A stretch of 64,000 bases of DNA from assembly GCA_024234395.1 (NCBI GenBank), contig JACKOH010000002.1, forward strand, positions 124,001-188,000, read 5' to 3'. Made by a program: the position numbers and the translations under genes. The stretch is from Pseudomonadales bacterium (GTDB lineage: Bacteria; Pseudomonadota; Gammaproteobacteria; Pseudomonadales; Pseudohongiellaceae). The notes under the pieces were generated by a model. It was not told the DNA's origin. It saw only the letters and a list, made by a program, of their open reading frames with translations, and did no database searches. Below, in pieces: positions 45,952 through 53,182 of this stretch. Within the stretch, counting starts at the first letter, position 1; each line of letters begins with the position of its first letter.

Positions 45952-46419
45952 ATGAATGTCTATCTCATTGCTAAAACGCTGCACATCATAAGCTCAACTA
46001 TCTTGTTTGGCACGGGGATTGGAATTGCATTTTTTATGTTTCGTTCCTACTTCGTCGACAACTTGCATGAAAAATATTATGCAGCCAGAAACACAGCGGT
46101 AGCGGACTATATTTTTACTCTCCCAGCGGTATTTTTTCAGCCTTTGACAGGAATATGGCTCATATACGAAGGGGGCTACGGATGGAACACTAATTGGCTA
46201 TTGCTGACTTACGGAATTTATATTCTTACCGGGATTTGTTGGCTACCGGTTGTGTGGATACAGATACAGCTTAAAAAGATGGTTGCTGAATGTATTGAAA
46301 GCAATACAGCATTGCCGTTGCTTTATCATAAGCTTTTTAAAATCTGGTTTCTACTCGGTTGGCCCGCCTTTATAGGGTTGGTATTTATATTTTACCTGAT
46401 GGTCGCTAAACCTGTATGA
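45952..46419 (+). CDS. DUF2269-type integral membrane protein
   Basis: 155 aa, four membrane segments: LIAKTLHIISSTILFGTGIG, VADYIFTLPAVFFQPLTGIW, WLLLTYGIYILTGICWLP and WFLLGWPAFIGLVFIFYLM. The first helix contains HII and the second the conserved pattern PLTGIWLI, as in DUF2269 proteins. Overlaps the downstream dehydrogenase by ATGA, so the two are translated together. Function unknown; a redox membrane partner is a guess. Confidence 0.75.
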   Translation: MNVYLIAKTLHIISSTILFGTGIGIAFFMFRSYFVDNLHEKYYAARNTAVADYIFTLPAVFFQPLTGIWLIYEGGYGWNTNWLLLTYGIYILTGICWLPVVWIQIQLKKMVAECIESNTALPLLYHKLFKIWFLLGWPAFIGLVFIFYLMVAKPV

Positions 46420-47519
46420 CAAGGCGAGTGCTTATCATTGGTGGTTACGGGAACTTCGGTAGCCACATAGCAAAGAATTTGGCTCGCGAAGAGAGTATTC
46501 AACTCATTATAGCTGGTAGAAATATAAGCAAAGCTAATGATTATGCGGAAATACTTACTAGTAAAATCAAGCCTGAAGCAGCCAGCCTTGATATAGACAG
46601 AAATCTCGAACAGTCGCTTGCAGGCATAAAGCCAGATATAGTCATTCACACATCCGGACCTTACCAATCACAGGATTACCATGTTGCAAAAGCCTGCATT
46701 AAGCAAGGTTGTCACTATGTTGATCTGGCTGATGGAAGACAATTTGTTTCCGGTGTAGAAAGTCTGGATAAAGAGGCCAAAGAAAAGGGTGTGTTGATAT
46801 GCTCTGGCGCGAGTTCCGTTCCATGTCTTACGAGTGCCTTGATTGACCACTACAAAATTCAATTCAAAAGCATTGAGAAGATTGAATACGGTATAGCTAC
46901 GGCACAACTGACAAACAGAGGACTAGCAACTACTTCTGCAGTTCTGAGTTATGCGGGAAAACCATTTAAGACACTTATAGATGGCAAAATGCAGGATGTT
47001 TACGGTTGGCATAATCTTAAATTCCGCAAATTCTGGGGCTTAAACAACCGATTACTTGGAAACTGTGATATTCCGGATCTTGAGATATTTCCGCTGCGAT
47101 ACCCTGAACTGAAAACCATTCGTTTTGAAGCTGGACTAGAGCTTAAAGCCCTTCATATTGGTTTATGGTTATTATCGTGGCTGGTTCGTCTGCGGCTAAT
47201 TCCATCACTGCAAGGCTCTGCATCTCACCTTCTCAAAATATCACGCATCTTTGATTACTTAGGAAAGGATGATAGCGGCTTCTACATGCATTTCTATGGC
47301 GCAGACGATCAAGGGAAGCAGAAGGAGTTAGAATTTAATATTGTTGCAAAACATGGGGATGGTCTTTACATTCCGAGTATGCCAGCGATATTAATGGCCA
47401 AAAAGCTAGTTAGTGGTGAAATCGCTGATACAGGAGCCACTCCGTGCGTTGGATTTATTACACTTGACGAATACCTGGAAGCATTGAGGGAGTTCGATAT
47501 TTCTTGGGATACGATTTAA
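46416..47519 (+). CDS. saccharopine dehydrogenase-like NAD(P)-binding protein
   Basis: 367 aa. N-terminal Rossmann fold with GGYGNFGSHIAKNL (dinucleotide loop), IIAGRNISKANDY, PDIVIHTSGPYQSQDYHVAKAC and GCHYVDLADGRQFV, as in saccharopine dehydrogenase/short oxidoreductase-like proteins of the PF03435 type. The C-terminal half is divergent and has a hydrophobic stretch IGLWLLSWLVRLRLI. It forms a two-gene unit with the membrane protein upstream. The substrate cannot be read. No attC is visible after it; a palindrome-bounded repeat follows instead. Confidence 0.8.
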   Translation: MTRRVLIIGGYGNFGSHIAKNLAREESIQLIIAGRNISKANDYAEILTSKIKPEAASLDIDRNLEQSLAGIKPDIVIHTSGPYQSQDYHVAKACIKQGCHYVDLADGRQFVSGVESLDKEAKEKGVLICSGASSVPCLTSALIDHYKIQFKSIEKIEYGIATAQLTNRGLATTSAVLSYAGKPFKTLIDGKMQDVYGWHNLKFRKFWGLNNRLLGNCDIPDLEIFPLRYPELKTIRFEAGLELKALHIGLWLLSWLVRLRLIPSLQGSASHLLKISRIFDYLGKDDSGFYMHFYGADDQGKQKELEFNIVAKHGDGLYIPSMPAILMAKKLVSGEIADTGATPCVGFITLDEYLEALREFDISWDTI

Positions 47520-47522
47520 TAA

Positions 47523-47645
47523 GTCCGCTTTGAAACCGAAAACTGCATAGGATCGAGCAGCATCTACGTCCACTTTGGGTTCAGACACTGTCTGTCAGAT
47601 CTGATTTCGACCATTAAATCTTGTCTGTCTTCAATAAAAGCGGAC
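47523..47645. repeat. palindrome-bounded repeat at the array end
   Basis: Ends GTCCGCTTT (47523-47531) and AAAGCGGAC (47637-47645) are perfect complements 105 bp apart. Same family as the repeats at 19527, 33618, 42792 and 45856. Fills the gap between the last cassette genes and the integrase gene. Confidence 0.65.
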
Positions 47646-47688
47646 ATTGTCTGAACGGTCAAATCCGGGTTTTTACTGTTCAAGCAAT

Positions 47689-48933
47689 CTAGGCAGACTT
47701 GTTAAAGCTGGGGGCAACAACATTCTCCCCTCGCGCGATCGCCCGCAACGTGTCCAGATAATCGGCCCACGCCTGCATCATCACCTTCCTGTCTTCCAGA
47801 TACTTCACGCGGTTGTAAGCACCGCCGTTGGGGTCGCGTACTCGGTGGCCAAGCTGGAGTTCGATATACTGGTCGGGCATCTTCAACACCTCCAGCAGTA
47901 TGGTTTTAGCCATCGCCCGAAAGCCGTGGCCGCTCATTTGCTCAGCGCTGTAGCCCATACGCCGTAGCGCCCCCAGAACAGCCCCTTCCGAAAGGTGGCC
48001 TTCCTTGCCGTAGCTGTAAAAAACGTACTCATGCCGCCCTGTGATTGCTTGCAGGCCATTCAGGATCGACACAGCCTGGGTGGGCAGCGGGACGATCAGA
48101 GCCACCTGTGTCTGGTTGCGGGTCTTAGGTGGCGTGTAGCGCCATTCTGCGGCCTCGATGTCTATATCGGCCCACTTCGCGGCGCGTAACTCACCGGGGC
48201 GCACAAACAGCAGGGCTGCCAGTTGCAGGGCGCTCTTGACCACGACCGTACCGTTGTACTGGTCAATATCATGCAGGAGTTTACCTACTTGGCCGGGGTC
48301 GATAATGGCGGCTCGGTGCTTTACCTGTACCGGTTTCAATGCACCACGAAGATCCGCCGTGGGGTCACGGTCAGCCCGCCCCGTGGCCACGGCATAACGA
48401 AATACCTGGCTGCATTTCACCTGAATACGCTTGGCTGTCTCCAGTTTGCCCTGATGCTCCAGTTTGCGGCAGGTGGCCAGCACCATGGGCGGGGTAACAT
48501 CCTTGATGGGCCTTCGTCCAAAATCCGTAGTGGCGAAGCCCAGCAGCCACTGGCTTTTCTGCCGGGTGGATTCCGCCTTGTCCGTCTGCCGTGCCAGCCA
48601 CTCCTCAGCTATGGCCTGAAAGCTATTCTTTTGCGCCATCAATGCAGCGGCCTTGTCGTCCCGCCGTTGTTGACTGGGGTCGATACCTTGAGCCAACAGC
48701 TTTCTGGCGGCATCCCTCGATTCCTTGGCCTCTTGCAGGCTCACGGCGGGAAACTTACCCATTGAGAGCATCTTTTCTTTGCCGAGGTGGAAGTAGCGCA
48801 AGCGCCACCGCTTGGCACCTGCCGGTGTGACCTCCAGAAACAGGCCATCCCCTGCGTTCAGCTTGTAGGATTTGGCTTCAGGCTTGGCAGTTTCGGCCTG
48901 TCTCGCGTGCGTTAGCGGCTTTCGCGTGGCCAT
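47689..48933 (-). CDS. P4-type tyrosine recombinase (island integrase)
   Basis: 414 aa. N-terminal DUF4102 arm-binding domain (YKLNAGDGLFLEVTPAGAKRWRLRYFHLGKEKMLSMGKFP), central SAM-like core-binding domain, and a C-terminal catalytic domain with RPGELRAAKW (Arg I), HGFRAMAKT (HxxR), LGHRVRD and the Tyr in GAYNRVKYLEDR. It reads away from tRNA-Leu, with its start 164 bp from the tRNA 3' end and the arm-like motifs between. Not an integron integrase: the DUF4102 domain is present and the IntI-specific insertion is absent. It explains the tRNA-Leu insertion of the island. Confidence 0.95.
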   Translation of the reverse strand: MATRKPLTHARQAETAKPEAKSYKLNAGDGLFLEVTPAGAKRWRLRYFHLGKEKMLSMGKFPAVSLQEAKESRDAARKLLAQGIDPSQQRRDDKAAALMAQKNSFQAIAEEWLARQTDKAESTRQKSQWLLGFATTDFGRRPIKDVTPPMVLATCRKLEHQGKLETAKRIQVKCSQVFRYAVATGRADRDPTADLRGALKPVQVKHRAAIIDPGQVGKLLHDIDQYNGTVVVKSALQLAALLFVRPGELRAAKWADIDIEAAEWRYTPPKTRNQTQVALIVPLPTQAVSILNGLQAITGRHEYVFYSYGKEGHLSEGAVLGALRRMGYSAEQMSGHGFRAMAKTILLEVLKMPDQYIELQLGHRVRDPNGGAYNRVKYLEDRKVMMQAWADYLDTLRAIARGENVVAPSFNKSA

Positions 48934-48945
48934 ATCAACATGCTC

Positions 48946-48983
48946 CTGGGTAACTTTCGAGGATTACCCAGAAAGTTACCCAG
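48946..48983. promoter_or_regulatory. right arm-type recombinase sites
   Basis: CTGGGTAAC (48946-48954, inverted), ATTACCCAG (48963-48971) and GTTACCCAG (48975-48983) lie upstream of the integrase gene. They share the motif found just inside attL at 17397-17417. They may also serve as operator sites for the integrase promoter. Confidence 0.6.
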
Positions 48984-49040
48984 CTTTTGCGTGGACTTCA
49001 AGCGTATTTATAGGACTGTGCTGGACTCGCAAAAACAAAA

Positions 49041-49063
49041 AAGCCCAGTATTTACTGGGCCTT
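49041..49063 (-). terminator. terminator downstream of tRNA-Leu
   Basis: Stem CCCAGTA / TACTGGG (with flanking AAG/CTT) followed on the minus strand by a T-rich run. Corresponds to the hairpin at 17265-17289 next to attL. Confidence 0.8.
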
Positions 49064-49087
49064 AGGGACGTCGGGGTATTCCCTGCG

Positions 49088-49119
49088 ACGTCAAATTGGT
49101 GCCGAAGGCCGGACTTGAA
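49088..49119. repeat. attR: tRNA-Leu 3' end
   Basis: Right copy of the island's bounding direct repeat. It overlaps the last 23 nt of tRNA-Leu (including CCA) plus 9 bp downstream. Partner of 17314-17344. Confidence 0.85.
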
Positions 49120-49182
49120 CCGGCACGACCGTAGGTCACTACCCCCTCAAGATAGCGTGTCTACCAATTCCACCACTTCGGC
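49097..49182 (-). tRNA. tRNA-Leu (GAG)
   Basis: 86 nt with CCA, class II with a long variable arm. Acceptor GCCGAAG pairs with CTTCGGC; anticodon loop CTTGAGG gives GAG; T arm GGTTCAAGTCC. It is the integration site of the island and stays intact after insertion. Downstream of secG on the same strand. Confidence 0.95.
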
Positions 49183-49231
49183 AGGTTTACCACTGTTCAT
49201 TTTCAACCGTCCTGATCGCCTCTGCAGCGCC

Positions 49232-49615
49232 CTAGTTGGCGGGCGGTACGGCCGGCACGTCCCCACCTGCAGCTGGCTGCTGGGACGCTGGCTCGGGCTG
49301 AGGCACATCGGATGATGCCGGAGCGGTTTGCTGGAGCAACTCTTCATTCACTACCGGCAGTCCGGCGGTACTGCTTCTGCCGGCATTCTCCCGGGCGAAG
49401 ATGGCCAGGGACAGACTGGTAATGAAGAATATTGTCGCCGCTATGGTGGTCGCCCGGGTCAGGAAATTTCCTGTTCCGGAGGCGCCAAACACGGTCTGTG
49501 AGGCACCTGAGCCAAAGGAAGCGCCGGCATCGGCGCCCTTACCCTGCTGCAGCAGTACCAGGCCGATGATGGCGACCGCTACGACGATGTGTACTATGAC
49601 AATAATGGACTGCAT
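49232..49615 (-). CDS. secG: SecG, protein-export translocase subunit
   Basis: 127 aa from ATG 49615; a TTG at 49624 overlaps the tpiA stop but lacks a better ribosome site. Two membrane helices (IIVIVHIVVAVAIIGLVLLQ and TTIAATIFFITSLSLAIF) flank the conserved loop QQGKGADAGASFGSGASQTVFG. The C-terminal tail is Pro/Ala/Gln-rich and extracytoplasmic. Cotranscribed with tpiA. Confidence 0.93.
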   Translation of the reverse strand: MQSIIVIVHIVVAVAIIGLVLLQQGKGADAGASFGSGASQTVFGASGTGNFLTRATTIAATIFFITSLSLAIFARENAGRSSTAGLPVVNEELLQQTAPASSDVPQPEPASQQPAAGGDVPAVPPAN

Positions 49616-49620
49616 TTTAT

Positions 49621-50376
49621 TCAACTCGCACTTTGACTAATTGAGGCGAAGTCGGCTGCTTTCAAGGAAGCCCCACCGACCAGACCGCCATCGATATCCG
49701 GTTGCGCAAACAGCTCATCCGCGTTGGCGGGATTTACGCTGCCGCCATAAAGTATCCGGCAACGCTCCGCTACTTCGCGGTCCCTGCCTGCCAGGTGCTG
49801 CCTGATGGCAGCGTGCACTTCCTGCGCCTGTTCCGGTGTCGCGGTTCTGCCGGTGCCGATCGCCCAGATCGGTTCGTAGGCGACAACCGCGTGATCGAAG
49901 GCGCTGGCACCCACCTGATCGATTACCGCATCCAGCTGGGCAAGAACCACTTCACTGGTCACGCCCTGTTCCCGTTGCTGCAGCGACTCGCCCAGGCACA
50001 GAACCGGTTTCATCCCCGCCGCCTGGACCGCCATGAACTTATCGGCCACGGTCTTATCGCTTTCACTGAACAACTGGCGGCGCTCCGAATGTCCGACTAT
50101 GACAAAGGTCACCGCGTATTCAGCCAGCATCGGCGCCGACACTTCACCAGTATAGGCACCTTCAGCCTGGTCGTGCACATTTTGGGCGCCCAGGCTGATC
50201 CGGGTACCCTTCAGCAGCGATTCCGCCAGTGGCAGGTGCACCAGGGTCGGACAGACCGCCAGATCCACCGACTCCAGCATTTCGGTCTCTGCAACGATGG
50301 CTCTGAGCGTTTCTTCAACGAAGTGCCGCGAACCATGCATTTTCCAGTTACCGGCAACCAGCTTGCGCCGCATCAT
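49621..50376 (-). CDS. tpiA: triosephosphate isomerase
   Basis: 251 aa. TIM barrel: VAGNWKMHG (Lys), FVIVGHSERRQLFSE (catalytic His), VVAYEPIWAIGTGRTATP (catalytic Glu) and ILYGGSVNPANADEL with GGLVGGASL (phosphate loops). Interconverts DHAP and glyceraldehyde-3-phosphate in the cytoplasm. Starts MMRR; either Met could be used. secG follows directly. Confidence 0.97.
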   Translation of the reverse strand: MMRRKLVAGNWKMHGSRHFVEETLRAIVAETEMLESVDLAVCPTLVHLPLAESLLKGTRISLGAQNVHDQAEGAYTGEVSAPMLAEYAVTFVIVGHSERRQLFSESDKTVADKFMAVQAAGMKPVLCLGESLQQREQGVTSEVVLAQLDAVIDQVGASAFDHAVVAYEPIWAIGTGRTATPEQAQEVHAAIRQHLAGRDREVAERCRILYGGSVNPANADELFAQPDIDGGLVGGASLKAADFASISQSAS

Positions 50377-50934
50377 AACCTATCCCGTTGGCTCGAACCG
50401 ATGCCACTTCCGGGCCGCTGTAACCCGCAAAAAATGGGCGCCAATACTACCCAGAATATCGCGTTAAAGCAACAATTGTAGTCGTCTCCCTGTAGGTTTG
50501 GATTGAATTCTGGTGCTGTGACAAGGAATGCGGCAAGGGGTTCTCTCTGAGGATCGCAGACCCTCATCCCTGTGCGCTCGTTATCGACGTCTCTGTCTCG
50601 AACGCCCTCAGAGAGAACCCCTTGCCGCATCCCCTCCACCACTGTGCATAGGCAAATTCCAGTGGCTCTGTTCGGGGTGCCAAGAATTAACCGAAAGAGA
50701 CTGACCGCACATAGGAAGAGTGATCAAATTACCGGTATGAAGGGAACTATTAACTGACTTGCTGACCTGAACTAAATAGTTATCTGGGTATAAAATTATT
50801 GTACGAACTCAGACAAGACAGGGTGAAAGCCGTCGATAATGCCCGTATTGCCGGGGCAAGCGAACATTTCAGCCAGTTCAAATCGACATAGCGGCCAGGG
50901 GATCGCTGGTAGGCGGGTTTCAGTAACGCCGCTC
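50377..50934. other. non-coding interval between glmM and tpiA
   Basis: 558 bp with no supported gene. Contains the 25-bp perfect inverted repeat at 50528-50630. The tpiA promoter must lie within it; the segment TTGACTA-like sequence is not convincing, so no promoter is called. Confidence 0.6.
50528..50630. repeat. 25-bp perfect inverted repeat with 53-nt loop
   Basis: Left arm 50528-50552 starts ATGCGGCAAGGGG, right arm 50606-50630 ends CCCCTTGCCGCAT; all 25 bp pair. No T-run follows on either strand, so it is not a standard terminator. It may be a small mobile palindrome or a structured 5' leader of tpiA. Confidence 0.8.
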
Positions 50935-52287
50935 TCAGACCACTACCGTCGCTACCAGCTCCGACAGCTCCTGAGCCAGCTTGTGGACCACGGCACTGTC
51001 TTCGCCTTCCACCATTACCCGGATCACCGGTTCGGTGCCAGAAGGCCTCAGCAGCACGCGTCCACTGTTGCCAAGTTCGTTCTCCACCTCGGCCACCGCT
51101 GCCAGCACTATCTCGTTGCTGGTGATGTCCTGGCGACTGGGCAGCCGTACATTGACCATACACTGAGGCAGTTTGCGCATCTCGCCTTTCACCTCTGCCA
51201 GGGGCTGTCCACAGTGCACCAGCGCCTCCATGGCCTGCAGGGCCGAGACGATGCCGTCACCAGTGGTATTGATATCGTGACAGATGATGTGGCCGGAGGA
51301 TTCACCGCCGAGGCTCCAGTCGCGGGCCAGCATTTCCGCCAGTACATAGCGGTCACCCACGTCGGTGCGGGTGAAAGGTATGCGCATGCTCTGCAGGGCC
51401 AGTTCCAGGCCTAGATTGGTCATCTTGGTGCCCACCACGCCGCCAAAATCGATCTGGCGGCGATGCCGGTCACGGGCGATAACGAACAGAATCTCGTCGC
51501 CGTCCACGATCGCTCCGGTGTGATCGACCATGATGACGCGGTCGCCGTCACCGTCAAACGCGATGCCCAGGTCGGCCTGAGCCTCCACCACTGCCTTCTG
51601 AAGATTTTCAGGGCAGGTGGACCCGCACTGCTCATTGATATTGAGGCCGTTCGGAGAAACACCGATCGCCTTGACCCTGGCTCCCAATTCCTCAAATACC
51701 GCGGGAGCGATGTGATAGGTGGAACCGTTGGCGCAGTCGAGCACGACCTTGAGGCCATTGAACTTGAGGCTGGAGCTGACCGTACTCTTGCAGAATTCGA
51801 TATAACGGCCGGCGGCATCGTTGATCCGGGTCGCCTTGCCCAGCGAAGCAGAGGCGACAGTGGTCAGATCGCCCCCCAGCTGTTCCTCGATCGCCAGCTC
51901 GTACTCATCTTCCAGCTTGGTGCCGCGACCGGAAAAAAACTTGATGCCGTTGTCTTCAAACGGGTTGTGAGAGGCACTGATAACGATGCCGGCCTGGGCC
52001 CGCAGAGTACGGGTAAGGTAGGCGATGGCAGGGGTGGGCATGGGGCCGAGCAGATTGATATCCACGCCGGCGGCGGTGACGCCGGCCTCCAGGGCCGCCT
52101 CGAACATGTAGCCGGAAATCCGGGTATCCTTGCCGATCAGAATCTTGTTGCGGCCATTTCCCTTGCCGGCAAACACCTTGCCTGCGGCCCAGCCCAGTTT
52201 GAGCATGAAATCGGGCGTGATCGGCGCTTCACCTACGGTACCGCGAATGCCGTCGGTGCCGAAAAACTGTTTTTTCTGTTCCCCCAT
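50935..52287 (-). CDS. glmM: phosphoglucosamine mutase
   Basis: 450 aa. Converts glucosamine-6-phosphate to glucosamine-1-phosphate for peptidoglycan and LPS precursors. Phosphoserine loop ISASHNPFEDNGIKFFSG, metal loop FDGDGDRVIMVD, sugar loop GGESSGHIICHD and phosphate loop LLRPSGTEPVIRVMVEG. GGAGAG precedes the ATG. It is 15 bp from folP and conserved in order with ftsH-folP. Confidence 0.97.
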   Translation of the reverse strand: MGEQKKQFFGTDGIRGTVGEAPITPDFMLKLGWAAGKVFAGKGNGRNKILIGKDTRISGYMFEAALEAGVTAAGVDINLLGPMPTPAIAYLTRTLRAQAGIVISASHNPFEDNGIKFFSGRGTKLEDEYELAIEEQLGGDLTTVASASLGKATRINDAAGRYIEFCKSTVSSSLKFNGLKVVLDCANGSTYHIAPAVFEELGARVKAIGVSPNGLNINEQCGSTCPENLQKAVVEAQADLGIAFDGDGDRVIMVDHTGAIVDGDEILFVIARDRHRRQIDFGGVVGTKMTNLGLELALQSMRIPFTRTDVGDRYVLAEMLARDWSLGGESSGHIICHDINTTGDGIVSALQAMEALVHCGQPLAEVKGEMRKLPQCMVNVRLPSRQDITSNEIVLAAVAEVENELGNSGRVLLRPSGTEPVIRVMVEGEDSAVVHKLAQELSELVATVVV

Positions 52288-52302
52288 GACAGGCTCTCCA
52301 TC

Positions 52303-53166
52303 CTATCTGTCATCTGCAATGGCGCAGACTACCTTGATTGCATCCAGCGTCTCGGCCACGTCGTGGGTACGGACAATGCTGGCACCTCTGGCTAGTGCCC
52401 AGACCGTTGCCGCCAGGCTGCCTGCCAGGCGCTGATCGGCTGGCCGGTCTACCACCTTTCCGATCATGGACTTGCGCGAGACACCGACCAGAATCGGCAA
52501 CCCCAGGTCCCCGAACCGATCCAGTTCCCGCAGGATCCGGTAATTGTGCTCCAGGGTTTTGCCAAATCCGAAGCCCGGATCGATCACCAGTTTTTCTCTG
52601 GGGATACCAGCGCTTATCGTTTCCGCCACGCGATCCTTGAGAAACTGCAGAATTTCCGCGACCACGTCAGTGTAATGGATCTCCTGCTGCATGGTCCTGG
52701 GTTCACCACGGCTGTGCATCAGGCATACAGCGGCGCCGGTCGCTGCCGCCGCCTGCATGGCGCCCTCCTGCTGCAGCGCCCGTACGTCGTTAATCAGCTG
52801 CGCGCCGGCCTGGCAGGCCTCGCGCATCACGGTTGCCGAACTGGTATCGATTGAGATGGCAGTATCCAGGTTCCTGTGAATCGCTTCAATGACCGGCATC
52901 ACCCTTTGCAGCTGTTCATCACTGGAAACCGGGTCGGCACCGGGCCGGGTGGACTCACCACCGACGTCGATGATCGCAGCGCCGGCAGCGACCATGGCCT
53001 CGGCACGGGCCAGGGCCCGCTGCGGAGACACCCGAAAACCAGTGGCCCGGGGATCACCGAGCGTGGCACCATCTGAGAAGGAATCGGGGGTGACATTGAT
53101 TACCCCCATAATGACGGGGGTAGACAGATCCAACTGTCTACCCCCGAGGTCGAGAATGCGCGGCAT
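52303..53166 (-). CDS. folP: dihydropteroate synthase
   Basis: 287 aa from ATG 53166, 17 bp after ftsH; an in-frame ATG at 53205 would overlap ftsH and make a 300-aa form. TIM barrel with MGVINVTPDSFSDGA, IIDVGGESTRPGADPVSSDEQ, SIDTSSATVMREA and KLVIDPGFGFGKTLEHN, the pterin and pABA sites. Catalyses condensation of pABA with the pterin diphosphate. Part of the ftsH-folP-glmM cluster. Confidence 0.95.
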   Translation of the reverse strand: MPRILDLGGRQLDLSTPVIMGVINVTPDSFSDGATLGDPRATGFRVSPQRALARAEAMVAAGAAIIDVGGESTRPGADPVSSDEQLQRVMPVIEAIHRNLDTAISIDTSSATVMREACQAGAQLINDVRALQQEGAMQAAAATGAAVCLMHSRGEPRTMQQEIHYTDVVAEILQFLKDRVAETISAGIPREKLVIDPGFGFGKTLEHNYRILRELDRFGDLGLPILVGVSRKSMIGKVVDRPADQRLAGSLAATVWALARGASIVRTHDVAETLDAIKVVCAIADDR

Positions 53167-53182
53167 GCAGCGGGCCGGTGAA

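Larger units (their letters stand above)
17314..49119. mobile_element. 31.8-kb genomic island integrated at tRNA-Leu(GAG)
   Basis: Bounded by a direct repeat of the tRNA-Leu 3' end (17314-17344 and 49088-49119), with a tyrosine recombinase gene next to the intact tRNA and GTTACCCAG-like motifs just inside both ends. Contents are AT-richer than the backbone and consist of cassette genes, attC sites and five insertion sequences. It separates tRNA-Leu from the tRNA-fMet/rimP region, which are neighbours in many gammaproteobacteria. No plasmid transfer or phage structural genes are seen, so movement probably depended on a helper. Confidence 0.85.

Noticed and set aside
47689..48933. Tyrosine recombinase considered as the missing integron integrase
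   Set aside because: It has a DUF4102 arm-binding domain and lies at a tRNA end with att repeats; the IntI-specific additional segment is absent.
50373..50642. 89-codon frame upstream of tpiA
   Set aside because: Covers the 25-bp inverted repeat and overlaps the tpiA start; no homology pattern.
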